Below are positions 58,296 through 64,000 of a stretch of DNA of 64,000 nt, in pieces; position 1 is the first letter of the stretch; every line of letters starts with the position of its first letter. This DNA comes from Tepidisphaeraceae bacterium (GTDB taxonomy: Bacteria; Planctomycetota; Phycisphaerae; Tepidisphaerales; Tepidisphaeraceae). Location: the NCBI GenBank assembly GCA_035998445.1, contig DASYHQ010000061.1, positions 1-64,000 of the forward strand. The letters run 5' to 3'. Both the position numbers and the translations under genes were made by a program. A model generated the notes under the pieces. It was not told the DNA's origin. It did not search any database and saw only the letters and a program-made list of their open reading frames with translations.

Positions 58296-59891
58296 ATGAC
58301 CGCACTGCCCCTGGAAGCTCGTCTGACCGATCGCCTGCTGCTCTGGGTCGACCGCTATCGCCACTTCATCTTCGGGGCGATCGCGTTGCTCTACCTGGCC
58401 GGCTACAACGCGCAATGGCGGGTGAACTCCGACAGCGCGCTGTACGCCGCCATCGCGCGCAACCTGGCGAGCGGGCAGGGGTACAGCTACCTGGGCCAGC
58501 CAGATCGCATCGTCGAACCGGGGCTGCCGTGGACCATCGCGCTGGGCTTTCGCCTGTTCGGCCAAGACAACTTCGTCCTGCCCACGCTCGTGCTGCTGCT
58601 GGCGGCGCTCGGGTCGCTGGCGCTCGTCTACCGCCTGTTCAAGCTGCACGTCGACCGCCCGACCGCGGTCATGATGGTCCTGCTGGCGGCGGTGGCGGAA
58701 CGCGTCTACCGCTACAGCTTCGAGATGTTCACCGACATGCCGTTCTTCCTCGGCGTGATGCTCACGCTCGTCGGCTACGAACAAATCGTACGCGACCGCG
58801 GCGACGATGACGGCGACGTCGATCACAACTCGGGCCACGCCGCAGTGGGCTATCGCAGCCCGATCGCGTGGATCACCATTGGCCTCGGCTTGCTGATCAT
58901 GAACGTGTTCCGCGCCACGTCGCTGACATTCATGGGCGCGCTGGCCTTGGCGATCGCGTGGCAGGTGTTGCGCGGACCGAAGCGGTATCGTCACCTGGCC
59001 ATCGCCGGGCTGGCGGTGGCGATCGTGCTGGCGCTGCGGCTGATCGACCCGCGGCGGCAGCACGTCGATCAACCGCTGGCACGCGAGGCGCTGCTGGGCA
59101 GTTTGCTAACCGACCGGTTGTCGTGGGCGCTGAGCCGTACGTTCTTCGACTTCCTGCCGATGCTGACCGGCGAGACCGCGATCGAGGCCATCCTGACCTT
59201 CCGCATTGCGCCGGGCATCAACCACCTGTTCTGCCTGGGACTGGCCGCGATCGGCCTGTGGCTGTTCCGCCGGCGCGTGCTGTGGGGGTTGTGGGTGATG
59301 GCGACGCTGGCGCAGATGCTGGCGTGGCTGCCGCGCGAGCGCTACTTCCTGCCCATCCTGCCGCTGCTGCTGTTCGGTTTGTGGTCGGCCATCGTGTGGG
59401 TCAACCGCCGGCTGGACGCGCGCCGGGGCAACCTCGTGGCCGCGGTGGCGCTGGTGCTGCTGACCGTGCCGAACCTGATTCAGGTCGTCCGCTACATCGC
59501 CGTGCAACGCCGCACGCCGTTCTATGCGCATCATAACGATGGTGAGACCCAGCGCACGATCGACTTCGCGAGGCAGATGGGTTCCGCCACCCGTCCCGAC
59601 GATCTGCTGGTGGCCGACAACGACCGCGTGCTGGCCTACTTCAGCGGGCGCACGGTGATCGCCTCGCCGTTCGCGCGGCGCATTCCACCGAGCGAGCGCG
59701 AACTGCAGGCCTACCGCGACCGACTGGCCGCCGCGCCACGGTTGCTGGTGCTGCTGCCGGGGGACAACGCCGAGGAAGCGGTCGAGGCGCTGGCCCTGCA
59801 GCCGCGCGAGGTAATCTTCGAGGGTGACGGACTTTCGTTATGGCAGACGATCGTGCCGATCGTGCTGCCAACGACCAAAATGACGGATTGA
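58296..59891 (+). CDS. GT39-type membrane glycosyltransferase, second copy
   Basis: 531 residues from ATG 58296. N-terminal membrane helix, then NSDSALYAAIARNLASGQ, the acidic first periplasmic loop of GT-C enzymes, followed by about 10 membrane segments (LPTLVLLLAALGSLALVYRL ...) and a soluble end (VLAYFSGRTVI). It may extend or decorate a glycan on undecaprenyl phosphate. Near the coupled glycan operon on the other strand (61279-63999), but separated by a repeat and convergent. Confidence 0.8.
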   Translation: MTALPLEARLTDRLLLWVDRYRHFIFGAIALLYLAGYNAQWRVNSDSALYAAIARNLASGQGYSYLGQPDRIVEPGLPWTIALGFRLFGQDNFVLPTLVLLLAALGSLALVYRLFKLHVDRPTAVMMVLLAAVAERVYRYSFEMFTDMPFFLGVMLTLVGYEQIVRDRGDDDGDVDHNSGHAAVGYRSPIAWITIGLGLLIMNVFRATSLTFMGALALAIAWQVLRGPKRYRHLAIAGLAVAIVLALRLIDPRRQHVDQPLAREALLGSLLTDRLSWALSRTFFDFLPMLTGETAIEAILTFRIAPGINHLFCLGLAAIGLWLFRRRVLWGLWVMATLAQMLAWLPRERYFLPILPLLLFGLWSAIVWVNRRLDARRGNLVAAVALVLLTVPNLIQVVRYIAVQRRTPFYAHHNDGETQRTIDFARQMGSATRPDDLLVADNDRVLAYFSGRTVIASPFARRIPPSERELQAYRDRLAAAPRLLVLLPGDNAEEAVEALALQPREVIFEGDGLSLWQTIVPIVLPTTKMTD

Positions 59892-59928
59892 AGTTGATTC
59901 TGTGGAAGCGTCCACGCTCGCACCGATT

Positions 59929-60063
59929 GTCATCCCAATGAGAGCCTAAAGCCCAGTGAACAAAACCCCATGTCATCCCGAAGGGAGCGGTAGCGACCTG
60001 AGGGATCTCGACTGGCTGACGGTGCGGGCCGTGGGAGATCCCTCGGGTCGCTCTCGGGATGAC
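59929..60063. repeat. Family D compound repeat, copy 4
   Basis: GTCATCCCAATGAGAGCC, GTCATCCCGAAGGGAGCG, GACCTGAGGGATCTCGA and an inverted GAGATCCCTCGGGTCGC unit ending TCGGGATGAC. Between convergent GT39 and flippase-like genes. Confidence 0.8.
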
Positions 60064-60072
60064 ATCGAATCG

Positions 60073-60981
60073 CTAGCCCGCCACCTGCGCCACGTGCGGC
60101 GACCTGCGCAGCGCCGGACGGATCATGCGGACCATGCCGACCTGGGCGATGAGGATGACGACCATGCTCCAGACCAGCCGATCGAGGATGGACGCCGCCA
60201 GCGCGACGTCGGGTGTCGTGTTCAGCAGCGGGGCCGAGTAGCTGATGGCCGCCTCGCGGAAGCCTAGGCCGGCGGGCGTGACGCTGACGAAGAACGCCAG
60301 ATCGCCCAGCAGCGACGCCAGCAGCGCCGCCGGGTACGACACGGGCTGGCCGACGGCGTAGAACGACATCTGCACGCGCCACGCGCGCAGCAGCAGCATC
60401 GGCACGTTCCACGCCGCCGCGATGAGCACGGTACGCGGCTTGCCCATCTTGGCCCACCCTTCGCCTACGCGCTGCAGCACGCGCGCGATTCGCCCGCTCG
60501 GCTCTCGGCCGGTGGGCACGCGGATGAAGACCGTGCCGATCCCCACGATAAACACGGCCACGAAGCTCAACGTGATCGGCCACGGGGCCCGCGCGCCGTA
60601 GCTTAGCGCCAGCACGACCTCGCAGGCCAACCCGACCAGGCCGATCGTCACCAGTTGAAGCATGGTGGCGATCAGGCTCTGCGCGCCGAAGTCGGTGAAT
60701 GGCACGCCGTGCGTCGCCTTCAGGTAGACCGCGGGCATGCCGATGCCCACGCGCGGCACCAGCAAATTCGCGTACGACGTGAGGATGACCAGCATCCACG
60801 CTTCGGCGAAGCCCACCGCGTACCCCAGCGCGCGCATGCAGACGCGCAACACCTGCCCGTTCAGCGCGCGCGTCGCCAGGTAACAGGCGATCATCGCCAC
60901 GATTAGCCCCGGCGGCGCGTCGCGCAACCGATGCAGCTCGCCGTAGTACCGCCGGCCGAGGTAGGCGAGCGGCACGAGCAC
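60073..60981 (-). CDS. Flippase-like (LPG synthase TM/UPF0104) membrane protein
   Basis: 302 residues from GTG 60981. About seven to eight hydrophobic helices with VPRVGIGMPAVYLKATHGVP, VSVTPAGLGFREAAISYSAP (the FREA motif) and a C-terminal RMIRPALRRS. This is the lysylphosphatidylglycerol synthase transmembrane fold, found in lipid/glycan transfer proteins. The frame continues upstream without an ATG/GTG/TTG (FSFARSPLLTRARLFKLLIA), and the first helix would begin there, so the true N-terminus is uncertain. Located beside glycan genes; possibly part of the same pathway. Confidence 0.7.
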   Translation of the reverse strand: MLVPLAYLGRRYYGELHRLRDAPPGLIVAMIACYLATRALNGQVLRVCMRALGYAVGFAEAWMLVILTSYANLLVPRVGIGMPAVYLKATHGVPFTDFGAQSLIATMLQLVTIGLVGLACEVVLALSYGARAPWPITLSFVAVFIVGIGTVFIRVPTGREPSGRIARVLQRVGEGWAKMGKPRTVLIAAAWNVPMLLLRAWRVQMSFYAVGQPVSYPAALLASLLGDLAFFVSVTPAGLGFREAAISYSAPLLNTTPDVALAASILDRLVWSMVVILIAQVGMVRMIRPALRRSPHVAQVAG

Positions 60982-61054
60982 GATGATCGCGATGAGCAGT
61001 TTGAACAGGCGGGCGCGGGTGAGCAGGGGAGACCTCGCAAAGGAGAATGATCAA

Positions 61055-61265
61055 GCCCCAATGACCAACAAATAACCAATGATCAGATCCCAATCAGAGC
61101 GCGGTACGCTCTGGCTCCCTCTCCCGGTACGCCGGGGGAGGGTTAGGGTGGGGGTGATTCGTGGAATGACCAATGACCAAACCCGAATGACCAATCAAAC
61201 TCCAAAGACCAGGATCCAATGGAAGCACATTTTCTTCCATGGTCATTGTGGCTTGGACATTCATT
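61055..61265. repeat. AATGACCAA-type repeats around a family A half copy
   Basis: Direct short units AATGACCAAC, AATGACCAAT, GAATGACCAA and inverted TGGTCATTG, CATTGGTCC from about 61055 to 61265, with a half A element CTCTCCCGGTACGCCGGGGG at 61112-61161. No gene in the gap between the flippase-like and methyltransferase genes. Confidence 0.65.
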
Positions 61266-61278
61266 GGTCCCTTCCCAC

Positions 61279-61926
61279 CTACGCTTTCACTTCCGCCAAC
61301 ACCACCGTCCACGGCGTGGGCGTGTGGCATTGCCGCACCGTCGCATGTTGCCCGACGAACTGCTGGAACTTGGCGCTCGACCAATGGTTCAAATGCCCCG
61401 GCGTGTTGCCGAGATCGGCAATGTACTTCAGGCGGGCCATGTTCAGCACGCGCCACATCGGCTCGCGCGGCACCGACGCAATTACCCACTTCCGCGACAC
61501 CCGGCAGACCTCCGCCAGCGCGCGGGCGGGGTGGTCGAGATGCTCGAGGACTTCCAAGACGAAGACAAGGTCGTACGCGTTGTCCGGCCGGGCCAGGTCG
61601 TAGATGGACTCGCGGGCAATCGGGATGTGCGGGTTGCGCTCGCGGGCCTCGCGCACGAGGCGCTCTTCGATGTCGCTGGCCTCGAAGCGCGCCCCGGCCG
61701 GCAGCATCGCCTGCAGGCGGGCGGTGCTGAAGCCTTCGCCACAGCCGACCTCAATTGCGTTGCGCACGTCCAGCCCGCGGGTGGCCTGCGTGATCGCGCC
61801 GAAGAAGCCGTCGAGCAACCGGCGCGAGATGAAGTTCGTCTGCGTGTACTTCGAGCGAAAGTCGAAGCTCGTGTCGGCGACTTCCGCGGCGGCGTTTTGT
61901 GGATCGGTGGAAGGCGGCGGGTTCAT
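61279..61926 (-). CDS. Class I SAM-dependent methyltransferase, end of glycan operon
   Basis: 215 residues. SAM motif AIEVGCGEGFSTARLQA, then EASDIEERLV and VFVLEVLEHLDHPARALAEV. Its start ATG 61926 overlaps the stop of the preceding gene (ATGA), so the two are translationally coupled. Methyltransferases of this kind modify glycan or lipid intermediates in polysaccharide loci. Substrate unknown. Confidence 0.85.
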   Translation of the reverse strand: MNPPPSTDPQNAAAEVADTSFDFRSKYTQTNFISRRLLDGFFGAITQATRGLDVRNAIEVGCGEGFSTARLQAMLPAGARFEASDIEERLVREARERNPHIPIARESIYDLARPDNAYDLVFVLEVLEHLDHPARALAEVCRVSRKWVIASVPREPMWRVLNMARLKYIADLGNTPGHLNHWSSAKFQQFVGQHATVRQCHTPTPWTVVLAEVKA

Positions 61927-62672
61927 CGCGCCTCCGGCTTCACCACTTGCCAGAACGTCAGGATGCGGGCCGGACCGGGCCAGACTTTTTCAATGCCGTG
62001 CAGCGTCCACGCCATCCAGCGGGGCAACAGGCGATAGGCGCGGGTCGGGATCACGTAAGCCGTGCGCCGTTGGCGCACTTCCAAGCCCAGTCCTTCAATG
62101 CCGCGGGACAACTCGGCGGGGTTGGCGAAATGCAGGCGCGTCGCGCCGTCCTTCTGCCGACCTGGGCTCGCCAGCGATGCCGCCCGGCGCAGCGAGAGCG
62201 GGTTGAGCGTGTCGAACACGATGCGCCCGCCCGGCCGCAACAACGGCGCGATACCGCGGATGATTGTCAGCGGGTCGGCATAGTGGAACATCAACCGTGA
62301 GATCAGCACCACGTCGAACGATTCATCCGGGAACGGCGGGTTGAAGATGTCGGCCCGCAGGACGCGGCCCGGGGCCTTGCGCACGGCCTCGTCCAGCATC
62401 GTCGGGCTGTAGTCGGCCGAGACGACGTCGAAGTCCAGTTCCTTTTGCAACTCGGTGAACCGCCCGGACCCGCACGGGATGTCGAGCGACCGCCCCGGCC
62501 CCTTGCCCAGCAGCGAGCGCACGATCTCCTCGTCGCGCTGCAGGGCATACCAGCCCATCTCCTGGATGTACGTGTTGATCTTGCCACGCGTCGCCCAGGC
62601 GTGGCGCTTTCGCTGGGCAGCTTCGTCGTCATCGGTGGCGGCGGGGGCATTGGCGCCTGAATCGGTCGTCAC
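61923..62672 (-). CDS. Class I SAM-dependent methyltransferase, coupled glycan operon
   Basis: 249 residues from GTG 62672; a longer frame from 63026 overlaps the glycosyltransferase and is not supported. SAM motif SLDIPCGSGRFTELQ, VVSADYSPTMLDE and FDVVLISRLMFHYADP. GTG overlaps the glycosyltransferase stop (GTGA) and its own stop overlaps the next start. Probably acts on the glycan made by the same operon. Confidence 0.85.
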   Translation of the reverse strand: MTTDSGANAPAATDDDEAAQRKRHAWATRGKINTYIQEMGWYALQRDEEIVRSLLGKGPGRSLDIPCGSGRFTELQKELDFDVVSADYSPTMLDEAVRKAPGRVLRADIFNPPFPDESFDVVLISRLMFHYADPLTIIRGIAPLLRPGGRIVFDTLNPLSLRRAASLASPGRQKDGATRLHFANPAELSRGIEGLGLEVRQRRTAYVIPTRAYRLLPRWMAWTLHGIEKVWPGPARILTFWQVVKPEAR

Positions 62673-63874
62673 TGCGCGGCTCCTTCCGTGGCAGTAGAGG
62701 CGGGTGGCCTGACGCCCGGCGCCAGCATCGCCAGCACGCGGTCGCAGAAGACGTTGACCGCCAGTTCGCGCTCGAAAATGTCGCGGCAGACGCGGCCGCT
62801 CTCGTGGCGTTTCGACCCATCTGCCAGCATCTGCCGGATCGCCACCGCCAACGCCGGCGCGTCGCCCGGTGGGGCGAGCAGGCCGGTGATGTTCGGGCGA
62901 ATCAATTCGCCCATGCCGCCGACGTCGGTCGTCACCACCGGCGTGCTGGCGGCGAAGCTCTCGAGCATCACCTGGGGCAAATGATAAATACTCGGGCTGA
63001 CGTACGGAAGCACCGTCACGTCGCACGCGGCCAAGAAGACCAGCGGGTCAACCACGCCCAACTCGCGCGCCCGGCCACTGGCGATCAGCGCCTTGCGCTT
63101 CGCATCATGGTCAGCCGACAGTTTGCCCTTGCCGCTGTAGGCCAAACCGAGCACCGCGCCGGTATCAGCCAGATGATCGGCGGCATCCACCAGCACGCCC
63201 ACGCCCTTGGCGGGGCTATAGTGCCCCAAGTAACCGTAGACGGGCTTATCGTCCCACCCCAGTTCACGGCGGGCCTCCTCGCGGGTGGGCACTGCCCGAC
63301 TGGAGGTGAACCCCGCGCCCGGCAGCACGGTAATGTTCGACGCCCCCAGCGAGCGAATCTGCTTGGCCTGATACTCCGTGGCCGCGGCGAACCGCCGGTC
63401 GCGCCACGACTGCGGACGCGCCAGCAGCCGGCTCTTGCCGATGCCGTGCTTAATCGCCTGCCTGGTCAGCCCCGCACGCCGCAGATCCGCGGGCGTCGCC
63501 AGTGGCGTTAGAAAATACGTGAGCGTCGCCGCCGGTTTCGCAGACCAGCGGGCGGTGAAGCCCATCACCGGGTTGCTCTCGACCAGCAGCACCGCGTCGG
63601 CATCCTTTGATGCGGCCTTCAACGCCTTGCGATAGTTGAAGATGCCCTTCAGCCCGCTGTCGTAGAACAGGCTGACCACCGGCGAACCGACGAGCGGCTT
63701 GCCCGTGGGTGTCAGCACGTGAACGTCCCATCCGCGGCGCAGCATCTCGGCAGCGATGCCACGGATGAACGTCCCCACGCCCTCCAGCGTCACCGTGCGC
63801 GGGAAGAATGCAGCCACGAGCATGCGCGGCCGACCACCGGCGGTGGGGCGGGGTTCAACATCGGCTTGGCTCAC
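62669..63874 (-). CDS. GT4-family glycosyltransferase
   Basis: 401 residues from GTG 63874. N-terminal Rossmann fold with FFPRTVTLEGVGTFIRGIA, C-terminal donor domain with GYLGHYSPAKGVGVLVDAAD and the family-typical PQVMLESFAASTPVVTTDVGG (E-x7-E type). Cytoplasmic enzyme that adds a sugar from a nucleotide donor to a lipid-linked acceptor. Start overlaps the stop of the upstream gene (GTGA) and the operon continues downstream with two methyltransferases. Confidence 0.88.
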   Translation of the reverse strand: MSQADVEPRPTAGGRPRMLVAAFFPRTVTLEGVGTFIRGIAAEMLRRGWDVHVLTPTGKPLVGSPVVSLFYDSGLKGIFNYRKALKAASKDADAVLLVESNPVMGFTARWSAKPAATLTYFLTPLATPADLRRAGLTRQAIKHGIGKSRLLARPQSWRDRRFAAATEYQAKQIRSLGASNITVLPGAGFTSSRAVPTREEARRELGWDDKPVYGYLGHYSPAKGVGVLVDAADHLADTGAVLGLAYSGKGKLSADHDAKRKALIASGRARELGVVDPLVFLAACDVTVLPYVSPSIYHLPQVMLESFAASTPVVTTDVGGMGELIRPNITGLLAPPGDAPALAVAIRQMLADGSKRHESGRVCRDIFERELAVNVFCDRVLAMLAPGVRPPASTATEGAAQ

Positions 63875-63999
63875 AGCGCGGGCTCCTTGGCGACAACGGC
63901 GACAGAAGAGGCGAGGGCGGGCGCCGCCATTTGAGGCGACGTCAGCACCGCGGGATCGGTCGGCCCGTCCGACAGCGCCGGCATCGCCGACTGCACCGG
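63871..63999 (-). CDS. C-terminal end of an upstream glycan-operon gene, cut by the window edge
   Basis: About 42 codons ending in TGA 63873-63871 that overlaps the GT4 start (GTGA). The visible end is Ala/Pro/Val-rich (PALASSVAVVAKEPAL) and disordered, so the family cannot be told. The overlap shows it is the upstream member of the same coupled operon. Confidence 0.65.
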   Translation of the reverse strand, partial: PVQSAMPALSDGPTDPAVLTSPQMAAPALASSVAVVAKEPAL

Positions 64000-64000
64000 C

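Overview
The window is GC-rich bacterial chromosome that looks like Planctomycetota, most likely a Phycisphaerae/Tepidisphaeraceae-type lineage. This is inferred from gene content, not from a marker gene. The signs are a PEP-CTERM protein, an H-X9-DG type prepilin-like protein, LuxR-type HTH proteins ending in a short C-terminal DNA-binding domain, intergenic spaces filled with several families of palindromic repeats, and a full Gram-negative envelope toolkit (lpxK, an LpoB homologue, mreBCD, PBP2, RodA). I saw no rRNA or tRNA gene and no CRISPR array.

Layout. 1-136: edge of an IS5-like insertion sequence. 299-2590: a GT39-type membrane glycosyltransferase and two small ORFs. 2989-8772: five exported proteins or lipoproteins on the + strand (two CsgG/TolB-N-like proteins, a COG3014-like lipoprotein, a YcfL-like lipoprotein, an LpoB-like lipoprotein), ending in an intrinsic terminator. 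8887-14698: an EF-G-like GTPase, a DUF2917 protein divergent from a MocR-type regulator, a polysaccharide deacetylase, a GNAT acetyltransferase and a winged-helix regulator. 15078-16124: an SDR oxidoreductase. 16443-19747: a small tightly packed phage-structural remnant (portal, truncated capsid and three small genes). 19891-29493: argH, a beta-propeller protein, an FKBP isomerase, an AAA ATPase, a prepilin/DUF4198 operon and an arabinokinase-like GHMP kinase. 29707-37710: cell elongation genes, with rodA on the - strand and mreB-mreC-mreD-mrdA on the + strand. 38014-44020: NDH-2 and a carbohydrate-related group (epimerase, two esterases, a mutarotase-fold protein). 44312-51725: lpxK, an aldehyde dehydrogenase, an orphan ABC ATPase, coaE and rho. 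52025-58123: a PEP-CTERM protein, a TetR/methyltransferase divergent pair, asd, and two LuxR-type genes, one broken by an in-frame amber codon. 58296-64000: a second GT39 enzyme, a flippase-like membrane protein and a translationally coupled glycan operon (GT4, two methyltransferases).

The most notable systems are (i) the LpoB/YcfL/COG3014 lipoprotein cluster with two extra CsgG-like proteins, which together with the Rod genes implies regulated peptidoglycan synthesis under an outer membrane; (ii) the mre operon, in which each of the three intercistronic gaps carries one copy of the same ~120-bp palindromic element; and (iii) the phage portal/capsid remnant. Repeat families are named A to K here for reference: A = CTCTCCCGG...CCGGGAGAG double hairpin; B = GCATGGGCG...CGCCCATGC; C = GTCATCCTGAGGTACTCCGA; D = GTCATCCCGANNGGAGC; E = ACAGGCATTCCTGCCTGT; H = GGTCGC-loop-GCGACC.
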